DNA of 64,000 nt from contig NC_081409.1 in assembly GCF_030272615.1 (NCBI RefSeq), positions 241,820,332 to 241,884,331 of the forward strand. Direction: 5' to 3'. The notes beneath the pieces are model-generated. The model saw only the letters and a program-made list of their open reading frames with translations, was not told where the DNA came from and ran no database searches. Below, one piece after another: positions 46,938 through 55,547 of the stretch; within the stretch, counting starts at the first letter, position 1; each line of letters opens with the position of its first letter. This DNA comes from Cryptomeria japonica (lineage: Eukaryota; Streptophyta; Pinopsida; Cupressales; Cupressaceae). Made by a program: the position numbers and the translations under genes.

Positions 46938-48698
46938 TCATCTGCCGTACGGCCCCGTACAGTGGTGTTTTTTTTTCACCCCCCCTTTTTTTCCTGCCGT
47001 ACAGTTAACTGTCTCGTACGACCGTACGGTTTTTTTTAAAAAAAAGTTGTCTAGAGAGTCTTCGGCTCGGGTCCCCTGTTTTTGGGATCGCCCTTCATCC
47101 TTCTTGGTTTTCCTCTCCCAAAAGTCTCCTGCTTTTGTCCCGTGCCTCTCGAGTCGCCTGCCCGGCCTCTCAGGTCCCCTTCCATCCTCTCGAGTGTCCG
47201 TCCGGCCTCTCGGGTCCCCTACGCGCTTCATGTGGTAGGGTTTCAATTTGTACCCGTTGGTGGCCAATCTATTTTCAATGTCCATCCGAAGACCTGGAAC
47301 CACAAATTCTATAGGGACCACGGTCTCCTTCCCGTACATAAGAAGAAGAAGAATAATAAAGATTTTGAAGACTACGGTCTTCCACACAGGGTTCCAATCG
47401 TTGCCAACACTCTTCGGATTATCTACGTCGCTAGGGTTTTGGGCGTCTCCCTTCCAATATTCTTTGTATTCCGGCAGGTACACCTCCGTTGGTTGCTCTG
47501 GTTCCTCTACTTCGAGCCTGTAGCTTTGGAACATTTTGTAATCCTCCATTTGCCAGTGGAAGAGCCCGTTAAGTGAGCATACCTCATCTTCAGAACATCC
47601 CTCCAATTCGAGCACCCCTTCACTGTTTGGCTCCATCGCGTTCTTGCCCTTGCTTTCATGGGGACCCCCTTCCCCTTTATTAGAGTCCTCTGAGTCCGAG
47701 TCGGAAGAGGCGAGCTCTTCGTCGACATCTTGGGTGTGTAGGTCAATGGTATATTTCCGCCCTCCCTTCTCCATGGAAAGTGTATTTTTCTTCCAGTTGT
47801 GGTTTACCCTCGCGTTGATCAACCATGCTCTCCCCAGGATGGCGTCATAGCCTTTCTTCTTCGAGGGAATAACCACGAAATCTAACAAGAATGGTTGCGT
47901 ACCAATTGTCACTTGCTGGGCCATCAACAGGCCGAGTGGCTTAATGCCGTGTTGGTCTGCTCCCACCAGGTTGAATGTGGGTGGCCACAGGGTGGGCTTC
48001 CCCAGCTGCTTCCATGTTTTTTCTGGTAGTACATTCAATCCTGACCCTCCGTCCACAATAGTGTCTGTTAAGGTAGTCCCCAGTATACCCATTTCTACCA
48101 CTGCCGGGTGGCGTCCGCTGTTGACTACCAACAACATGGGGTCGACCGCAGGGCTCACGACCTCCCTAAACACGGGGTTGGTTGTGGGGCTCACAACCTC
48201 CCTCGTTTTTACTTGTGGGGGTATAGAGTTTAAAATAGCCGTTTTTAGCTGCGGCATGGTCTCCAGGAGGTCTTGAATTCTCACGGGTATCTCTACCTGC
48301 AATATTTGCCGTAAGATTTCCTCTTCTCCCTTCGTCCATGGTGGACTTGCTGTCTGGTGACTGTTCTGTCCTTGTGCGGCCATTTCCTTTGTGATCTCAT
48401 CTCTGGCCTCCCGCCCTCTCTCGGTCTCCGTGTGGGGATTTGGGTAGGCAATCTTTTTAGCCTGCGCCCTTGTGATTGCCAACACTTCTGCCTTCGTAGG
48501 TTCTATGTTTAGAAGGTTTACACCAGGCTTCGGGCAATTTGCGTCCTCATGGTCGCCTGGCCCGCACCATCGACAAAGGTGCTGAGGGTTGGCTTCCTTC
48601 GTGCAATCGCGGGCGAAGTGTCCCCACTGATTGCAGGCCCTACATTGAATCATTGGTCGGCCCTTGGCATCATACTGGATCCGGTTTCTTGGCATCAT
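46938..48698 (-). pseudogene. Gypsy-2 knuckles 3-4, protease and integrase tail
   Basis: 586 codons. CRACNQWGHFARDC and CRWCGPGDHEDANC are near residues 18-56. Protease TIVDGGSGLNVLPEKTW and YDAILGRAWLINARVNHNWK follow. After an acidic linker the reading reaches LLMYGKETVVPIEFVVPGLR and LATNGYKLKPYHMKRVG, the end of a gypsy integrase, with nothing of RT, RNase H or the integrase core between. A basic tail (GRTDTREDGRGPERPGRR, then KKKHHCTGPYGR) follows. The junction suggests an ancient internal deletion fixed in this lineage. Confidence 0.88.
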
Positions 48699-48713
48699 AC
48701 TGGATCCGGTTTC
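48664..48713 (-). repeat. 25-bp tandem duplication that breaks the Gypsy-2 gag frame
   Basis: TTGGCATCATACTGGATCCG... (25 bp) occurs at 48664-48688 and again at 48689-48713. One copy encodes RNRIQYDAK, and the second shifts the frame by one base. Apart from this, gag and protease would read as one ORF from about 50190 to 46938. Confidence 0.93.
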
Positions 48714-50190
48714 TGTTGTTGTTATTGTTATTATTTCTTCCGCCGCCGCGTCTATTATCCCGGTATCCTCCAGATGATGCCGTTGTGTTAGTTTGTTGGC
48801 CCATACCCACTGGTACGGATGTTGTGGCCTGCTCTGTGAACAACACCTGGTTCGTGCTTCGGGTTTTCATGTTGTATGGGCACTCCTTGGTGGAGTGCCC
48901 CACCACTTGGCAAATCTCGCAGAATGCATTCTTCGGGCAAGTACCCTTTGTGTGCCCCTCCTCTTTGCACTCGGTGCACCATATGTCCCCTTCGGTCCGA
49001 CTAGTGCTTTTCATTGTTTTGAATTCCTTTCTCATTCGCTCCATGTCTTTCTGGAGCGCTTGCACCCGTTTGGCAGCCTCACTGTCGCTGCTGCTTTCCT
49101 GTGACGAGTCATCCTCCTCGGATGAGCTATCCTCCTTCTTTTTCTTCGATGTCTTGGTCTCGCTCTCGAGATCCATCGCTCTATTATATGCTTCTTCGTA
49201 CGATGTAGGTGGAACAATTTTCATCTTCTTTCGGAGGGAATGCTTTAATCCCTCCACGAACCATCGCTTTTTCAACCCATCTGCTGGTTGACTCTCCATC
49301 TTTCCCAGTAGTTCCTTCAGCCGCCGACTATAAGCTCGCATTGTCTCGTTCTTATTCTGCTTCGTTCCATAGATCTCGGCGACTATTTCGTTGTCATCTC
49401 TTAGGAGACGGAATTCTATCCCAAACTCCTCCTTTAGGTCGGGCCATGTGTCGACTTTAGCTTTGTCCATATCTGAGTACCAGTCTATGGCCACTCCCCA
49501 CAATGTTGCTGGGAATTGTGTTACCCATTCATCTTGATCGGTAACACCGTTTGTCGACCATATGGTTTCGCATGTTCGACAATGGTGAACGGGATCCTCC
49601 TTCCTGTTGCCATTAAACTTCGGTAGTTTCTGTTTACCTGCCATTGATGGGGGTCGTCTCCCCTGCGGTGGCTGTCGCTGAGCCCCTGTGCCGCTTCCTC
49701 CAATGCCCGTGGTGTGTCCTGCGTGGGTGATTGGGGGTACCGTGTTCTGCCTGCCGTGCGTCGCACCTACAGCCGTACGGTTGCCCTCCTCTTCGCTCTC
49801 ACCCGTGCCCACTCCTGGTTCTCGTTGGTGATCTTCACTTCGTGGTGTAAGGGATAAGTTTCTAAACTGATCCTGCGTCTCCTCGACTAGGTTTCGCCGT
49901 ATCCTTGTTTCTTCCAAAAATTCTTCGTGGCTCCGCGTCCTACGATGTTCTGGCGACGCGTAGAAATTTCCGTCGGCTTCTGCTCCCTCCGTGACACCTC
50001 CTTGGTTCCCCTCGGGCCATCCTTCGGTAGGTTGTCCTTCGGTCGGTTGCCTCAGCCTCCGTCTACGTTCTACTTGCTGCTCCAGAATCAAGGCCCTCTG
50101 CGCGGCCTCCCACTCGTTCATTTTTGGTTTTTTATTTCTATCTTTATTCAATAGGTTTGGCATTAATTGTCGCACATTCCCATAACTCAC
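48670..50190 (-). pseudogene. Gypsy-2 Gag
   Basis: 506 codons. After an Arg/Gln-rich start (MNEWEAAQRALILEQQVERR) and an acidic linker comes the Gag core: KLPKFNGNRKEDPVHHCRTC, FPATLWGVAIDWYSDMD and FRLLRDDNEIVAEIYGTKQN. Then a Ser/Glu/Lys-rich stretch and two knuckles, CTECKEEGHTKGTC and CEICQVVGHSTKEC. It ends in the 25-bp duplication, after which the downstream ORF continues the same protein. Clearly homologous to the Gypsy-1 Gag. Confidence 0.9.
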
Positions 50191-50651
50191 AATTCATAAA
50201 TCGAAATGTCTTTTATTAATTCATCTGCTCAAATACAACTCGTGTCAATGACACTTTTATTTGAAAATAAGAAGTTCATGGTTCAATTCCCTCCTGGCCT
50301 GGCGCCATCTCGTTCTGTTTCCCGTTGGCTGTTCTCTTCGTAGCGTTGCAGGATTTGTTGTCGTCGCTCTTCCTGGGCAATCTCCTCTAGGCGGGCCTAT
50401 TGTGCCAACGATGCCTGTGCAAGCAACCGGGGGAGGTGGTTCATCAACCAGTTTACTGCTGGGCTAACCTCCAGCGCTGTCCACACGGCACTTGGTGGGA
50501 TTTTTGCCTCCGCCGCCTCTCATTGGACGTAGGTCTGAATGGCTACCTGGAGCAAAATTGAAAATTCTCGCGTTGCCGTGTCTTCTCCTGTGTAAAGTTT
50601 TGTTCGGGCGTCGTCGGCCTCTGGGTTTATTTCACCAACGGGTAGGCCCAT
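50191..50651 (-). pseudogene. Gypsy-2 Gag N-terminal segment
   Basis: From the ATG at 50651 the - strand reads MGLPVGEINPEADDARTKLY, then FSILLQVAIQTYVQ, a stop, and LPRLLAQASLAQ, RQQILQRYEENSQREQ with another stop. The pattern parallels Gypsy-1 51509-51898 (TQYVQREAQ, IPRLLARNLIALQDRRE, RRQQVLRRYEERTRRE), so it is the Gag N-terminus with two stops. Confidence 0.75.
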
Positions 50652-50696
50652 TGTGTCTGTGCGCCATCCGTGTCTTCCGTTCCCGAGTACGTCTAG

Positions 50697-50710
50697 GCAA
50701 CGGCGCCAAA
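50697..50710 (-). promoter_or_regulatory. Gypsy-2 primer-binding site
   Basis: - strand TTTGGCGCCGTTGCC directly after the 5' LTR, the type used by plant Athila/Tat gypsy elements. Confidence 0.85.
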
Positions 50711-51030
50711 TGTTTACCCTCTCGGGTAAACGGTTAAATGCAGAAAGTAAATGCACAGAACATAATGGAAATACATTAAATAACCAGTCTCTGTATTAAT
50801 TCAACAGTCCATGTACATCAAGTGCTTATAACATTACATTTTACACGACCAACATGCCCCTACTTCGAAGAAAAGGTACACAATATATAATACCCGAAGG
50901 GGTGCGACACAATCGTCGCGACTCCAACTACCTACCCGTCGGCTAACTAACTGACCGCCGTAACTCATTATTACCGACGACAACATAAACATAATATAAC
51001 AACATAACATAATGATTATTCCCGGCAACA
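50711..51030 (-). repeat. Gypsy-2 5' LTR
   Basis: 320 bp, TGTTTACCCTC...CCCGGCAACA. Its outer-left end is a perfect hairpin GTTTACCC-TCTC-GGGTAAAC (50712-50731). On the - strand TTATATATTG (50881-50890) could be the TATA box. Confidence 0.93.
50881..50892 (-). promoter_or_regulatory. Possible TATA box of Gypsy-2 5' LTR
   Basis: - strand TTATATATTG lies mid-LTR, in the usual region for an LTR promoter. This is inference from sequence only. Confidence 0.35.
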
Positions 51031-51512
51031 AGCCGGGCTTTGGTCACCTTCGCTTCTATAGTCCCTCCTTCCCGGGGTTCCAAATTTTTAATGCCAAATA
51101 ACGTTACTTCAAAAATAGTGGCGATTTCCTCGTGCAGGTCTCGTACCACCTCTCCTTGTTCAGAATATTTCAACGGGGTGTTTTGCGACTCGGCTCCGGA
51201 GTCCTCTTCACTTGACGTCGAGTGTGGGGCCTGGTCGGCAAGATCTTCCTCTGATACGTCTGGAAGTGGCAGGTTCTTGGCGACCTCGGCCAACTCCTTC
51301 CACGTACACGGTTTTTGCCTCTCTCGACTACGACTCCGACTCACACTCCGACTTTTGCTGTGTTTCTCCGGACTCTTCAAGTTGGCAACCTCCCTTAGCT
51401 GCCGTCTCCTTTCGGCCTGTTCTTTTATGCAGAGAGATCTCTGTACAGTTCCCTCGTTTACTCCTTCGGTGGTAGTGGTACGTTTGTCTTTGTTTGGCCG
51501 TAGGGGCATCAA
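51031..51512 (-). pseudogene. Gypsy-1 Gag middle part, cut by Gypsy-2
   Basis: The - strand reads LREVANLKSPEKHSKSRSVS, an Arg/Ser-rich stretch, DVSEEDLADQAPHSTSSEED and EVVRDLHEEIATIFEVTLFG, ending KVTKAR at the AGCCG insertion site of Gypsy-2. The sequence resumes at 45390 in a frame offset by one. Confidence 0.82.
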
Positions 51513-51898
51513 GTGCCAAAGGTACGGTGCTGACTAGCCTCCCTCTCCTCTTCCTCCCTACGAGTTCGCTCCTCGTACCGTCGGAGGACTTGTTGCCGCC
51601 GAAGTTCCTTTGCCATCTCCTCCCTTCGGTCTTGGAGTGCAATTAGATTTCTGGCGAGTAACCTTGGAATACTTCCGAGCAGGTCAAAGACCGGGGTGTT
51701 GACGGTGAGTTCACCATGTACCGTGCCTTCTGAGACGTCTCTCTCCTGAGCCTCTCGCTGCACGTACTGCGTGACCGACACATCCCACAACTCCACCAAG
51801 TCTGCCGTCAACTGCTCCTCTCGTTCCTCTTCCGTGGTACTCTCTTCGTGCGTGTCGCTATCCACGACAATTAATTGTTGGTTAAATGGCCGGCCCAT
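51509..51898 (-). pseudogene. Gypsy-1 Gag N-terminus
   Basis: 129 codons beginning MGRPFNQQLIVVDSDTHEES, then VELWDVSVTQYVQREAQE, IPRLLARNLIALQDRREEMA and an Arg/Glu coiled coil (RRQQVLRRYEERTRREEE). It starts about 60 bp inside the 5' LTR, where Gag should begin. The join to the next segment needs a frame change near 51510. Confidence 0.82.
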
Positions 51899-51942
51899 TA
51901 ATTGCTTCCGCCTGTCGCCATAGTTATCTCCAGGTTCGTTCA

Positions 51943-51958
51943 GGCAACGGTGCCAAAA
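51943..51958 (-). promoter_or_regulatory. Gypsy-1 primer-binding site
   Basis: - strand TTTTGGCACCGTTGCC directly after the 5' LTR: the same type as Gypsy-2 with one substitution (GCACC for GCGCC). Confidence 0.82.
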
Positions 51959-52305
51959 TGTTTAGTCCTAAATGTATGGTTGGTGAATGAACCGATAACA
52001 CAGTGTTTTCCACACGTACCAATATTCATGTAACAGAACAGTCATACATCACAACATCAATGACAGTGATACTAGTTAGACCAAAAGAGTTATATCTTTA
52101 TTCTAGTGTCCAAAATGTCCATACGTAATCTCCCCTGCCGAGGTTCCCACCAAACAATATAAAGACCCGACGGTTGGTCAAGTTGCCAACTGTCACCAAC
52201 TCCCAACTACCCGACGGGAACCTCTCAGCGACAACATAAACATAAACACGACATAACACATTTATAAATATTATTCTTACTAACATACGTTATTTACCCC
52301 TAACA
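51959..52305 (-). repeat. Gypsy-1 5' LTR
   Basis: 347 bp, identical in length to the 3' LTR; 19 differences by hand count, 18 of them transitions, many at CG/CA/TG sites. Confidence 0.95.
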
Positions 52306-52864
52306 ATGCTTTGCTAGTTTCTGTCAGTCTTAGGAGGAGTACTCACTAAGAGTAGGCTTGAAGGTGCATATCTGATTTTCTCCTGTGAAATATGCACCAC
52401 TGTAGGTGTTTGATTGTCTTAGCAGGCATACCAAATAATGAAAGTTGGTTATTAAAAAGCTTATATTTTTCTATAGTTCACCATTTATTTTTAGGAATTT
52501 TTTAAGTTTCCAATTGATACGTGGTGTTGATTTCATTGGAACAATATTAATGGACTTTTTAGTAATTGCTCTGACAGGGACTGCATGTAGTTTTCTGATT
52601 TATTAAGAGCTTGATTAATCGTAACATATTGTAAATTGCAAATGCAAAATTTTCTATCACTAAATTTCCTTTATCTGTCAATCTTTTTTTCTTGTGGTCA
52701 AAATTGTATTTTCTGAAATTTAAGACAGGAATTAAAAGAATAGGCTTTGGTGTTTTACCTCTTCCTATCATGTAATTTTTTTATTTCGAAAATAAATAAT
52801 TTCTATTCTTAGCCTGATAATGTTGATACTGATATATATCTGGATGCTTTTCAAGTCCCCTTAG

Positions 52865-53020
52865 GAACACAGGAGATATAGGTCTCAATTGGAGTTTGAA
52901 GCTCTAAAAGCTAGGATTGCAGGGGAGCTAGTAGGATTTGAGAAGGTCACGTGTGTGATTGCTACAATACCCTTTTCTGTGTCCCTGAACCTTACAGATG
53001 ATCTTTGCTCTTTATGCAAG
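52865..53020 (+). CDS. GNAT N-acetyltransferase, exon 2
   Basis: 52 codons, phase 0 at both ends, from acceptor ccccttag/GAA to TGCAAG/GTTTGC. It begins EHRRYRSQLEFEALKARIAG and continues VTCVIATIPFS to DDLCSLCK. Joined to exon 1 it gives ...SYGVE-EHRRY..., in the order expected for plant plastid GNATs, and lies upstream of the acetyl-CoA-binding core. An earlier AG at 52812 opens a frame that stops at once, so the acceptor at 52864 is preferred. No premature stop appears in either exon, so the gene may be functional despite the insertion. Exon 3 with the R/Q-x-x-G-x-G/A motif was not found up to 64000. Confidence 0.75.
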
Positions 53021-55547
53021 GTTTGCACTTTTTAATATCTGTTATTTTTTTTAATTCCTTTTCTAGAGCTTGGTGCCAAGGTTAGGATAGCTTGTTATCT
53101 CTTATCCTTATCAGCAAATTATACTTAAAAATTTGCTATCTATTCGTTATATTGATGCAATGAATTTGGGAAAATAATTAATTGAGTTTCAATTATCTGT
53201 GTGGTGTCGCATTTGATCAAAGTGACTGATTATTCAATTTCCACTGTCTTGTTCATGGTGCTAGCATTACTTCTATATGATAATAGAGTTCATTGATTTT
53301 AATTTTCTGAATAAGAGTTCAGACTACATGTATTGGTTCCTGACATTTTGTTTGATCTCTTCCCATTTGAACTTGAGTATTGCTTTGAAAAGTTCTTATG
53401 CTCCAAATTAAAATTGAATTTATATTTTATATGTTAAGGCCTTTTGGTTTGTGGGAGAAGGTATAAGTCAATATGGCATTATTTTTAATGCTTATAAGAT
53501 CTTATCCAAAATCTGCTTCATGGGGTTGTGTATAATAGAAATAAACAACTTATAGACTTAAGAGTTTATTTCACCTACAAAGTGTTTTTAATCTACTTGT
53601 AAACTTGGTTTTAACTAAAGGTAATGACAACAAGATAACTGCAGGTCCAACTATAAGTAAATTAAATAATTTGAGTTGAGGTTGTACAAGAACAAGTAAT
53701 GAAAGAGGAAGGGTTAAGAAAAGCATGTCTAGAAAGTCACAGAGTTCTGAAGAAGGTGAAAGAATGCTATAGGAACTGGTAAGATGAAGCCACAGATATG
53801 TTCAGTGCTTTTCTGGAAAGTGTGCATACAGTTATGTCCAAATTCTCATGCTTGTGACCTCTCTGATGCATTTGTTTCTGGTGTGCAGACGCTGGTATCC
53901 TCTGCACTTCTTGTCTGTATTTCCTAGCTCCTGTCAGATTTATCCCTGTATCTTGTGAGCTATTTGCACAAGTGATGGAGAGATGGCAAAATTTGTGAGG
54001 AATCGATTTGTTTGTGCCTAGGGCATGTTTAGGGACTTGTCTGAGTTGAGTCCCTCTTGGGCGTGTTTCAGCACATGATAGATAAAATTTTGAAGTGTGT
54101 GATCCTAGGTGTGCAGGTGTTGCAGCAATGATGGTACGTGCAAGAGTTTCAGTAATGGATTTCTAGGAATAGCAGTTGTGTCAAGGTGCCCAGTGATGGA
54201 TGGAGAAGAGTATCCTTTTCCAAAAATAGAAACTTTCCATAAATAGATCTGTTGGGCACCATTTGACTGTTGGAAATGTAGTAGGGTTAAGGGTTTGCAG
54301 GAGGGATGACTGTAGAGTGAAAAACTAAATTGAAATTGTCAGGGGACACCGGGATGCCTGTTTGCAGGTGTCCATGATGACACAGTGGTGCAACGAGGGT
54401 GGAACAAGGTGTTAACTGCAAAATAGGTCATTCTTTGGTTAAATAAGGTGTTTTGTGCTTGGGAACTGTCAAAATGGGTCGAAAGCAGTCTTTTGCATGG
54501 TTTCTGAATACATGTTTTATATATTTCTCTCATGAGGGTTATGTGGAAATTGTTTATATTGCTGCAACTTTCCTTTCACATTCCTTGGTGATAGATGGTA
54601 GGGTTGTCTGGTTGATCCTCATCAGGCTTAGTCATTTTGTAATGGACATTATTAGGTTTCAAAATTGTTACCTTCGTGTTGTAAACTCAGCATGTACTTC
54701 ATGTTGGGCATGTGGTGTTCTCCATTGTGCCTAGAGGCATCCTAGCTATGGAATGTTAGGAGTCATGTGGGGCATGTGGACCTATGTGGAACATTAAGAG
54801 TCATGTGGGGTGTGAAGTGTCATGTGTTGCACATGAAGATACATGTGGAATCTGAAGGATATTGGCCTATAGTTTTGTACCCATTGTGTAGAAAAACAGT
54901 TTGGTGTTTTTTTATGAGCTCTTTGCCTATAAATAAAAGCTCATGGCATTGTACAAGTAAAATATACAAGCACTGTATTATGATATTTGAGGAAGTCTTA
55001 GAAATTTAGAATATTAGGCTAGCTAGGGAGCACATGCTTGTGCTAAAGGGCTAGCAAATGAGAAATCTCATGATATTGTGATCATTGTTTGTTAAGATAT
55101 TGAGAGGTGCTGTTTTATTGAGTTTTCACCCAAAAGAGTTTCCTAGGTGAATATCATGTCATCTTTTAGGGTTCCATGTTTTACTTTCTATTGCATTTCG
55201 AAAATTGCAGCATAGCTTCTCTTATAAAAGTCTATCAAGGAAATAGTTTATCAAGCATTGCGATTTCACAATAGTTGACGTTGATGTTGGTTAATTTGGC
55301 CAAAGCCTTGCACTAGACATGTGATAATGTTGTTTTCCATCCTTGGATGAGCATTTCAACTTCTCTCAACCTTCATTGTAGGATCCATCTAGCACTTCGA
55401 CTTCTCTCAACCTTACTTCTTTCAACTTATCTTCCCTATTATGTTTTCATTGCTTTCACTTCTATAGTTTGTATTTAGTTACTTTCATGGCCTAGTGTTT
55501 TATTATCGTAGTTGCTATCTATTGTAACTGGTTATACATTTGAGTTT
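53021..55547. other. Probable start of GNAT intron 2, no gene recognised
   Basis: Follows the GTTTGC donor of exon 2. Scanned for a GNAT core exon and none seen. Contains GT-rich simple sequence near 54740-54850 with repeated 'catgtgg' words. Bases 55543-55547 (AGTTT) are the left flank of solo LTR D. Confidence 0.5.

Larger units (their letters stand above)
45391..51030 (-). mobile_element. Gypsy-2: gag-protease element nested in Gypsy-1
   Basis: 5,640 bp, duplication AGCCG at 45386-45390 and 51031-51035, LTRs of 333 and 320 bp, PBS TTGGCGCCGTTGCC, PPT TCTTGGGGGGGATGA. The - strand coding is Gag with four CCHC knuckles, protease DGGSG, then a jump directly to the integrase C-terminal end. 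No RT or RNase H is found. LTRs differ at 7 of 320 compared positions plus a 13-bp insertion, so it is younger than Gypsy-1. It lies in the gag of Gypsy-1 and shares homologous Gag and protease with it, but its LTR sequence is unrelated by eye. Confidence 0.93.
40368..52305 (-). mobile_element. Gypsy-1: gag-protease-only Ty3-gypsy element in GNAT intron
   Basis: 11,938 bp, flanked by a perfect duplication ATGCT (40363-40367 and 52306-52310), with 347-bp LTRs, a PBS, a PPT and - strand coding sequence. Gypsy-2 is nested at 45391-51030, so the element proper is about 6.3 kb. It encodes Gag, four CCHC knuckles and a retropepsin-like protease, then stops where RT should begin and continues into a separate acidic/repetitive ORF. 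No RT, RNase H or integrase motif was found, so it is non-autonomous. LTRs differ at 19 of 347 positions by hand count (18 transitions), against 7 of 320 for Gypsy-2, which agrees with the nesting order. Confidence 0.93.
39365..52864 (+). other. GNAT intron 1, 13,500 bp, containing Gypsy-1 and Gypsy-2
   Basis: Phase-0 intron with donor GTGAGT and acceptor 'ttttcaagtccccttag'. Removing Gypsy-1 and one ATGCT copy leaves about 1.56 kb, the likely ancestral length. The insertion is antisense to the gene. 39365-40367 and 52311-52864 hold no gene. Confidence 0.75.

Noticed and set aside
52813-52864. Earlier acceptor for GNAT exon 2 after ttcttag at 52812
   Set aside because: The frame it opens reaches TAG within the exon and does not give the GNAT peptide; the AG at 52864 does.
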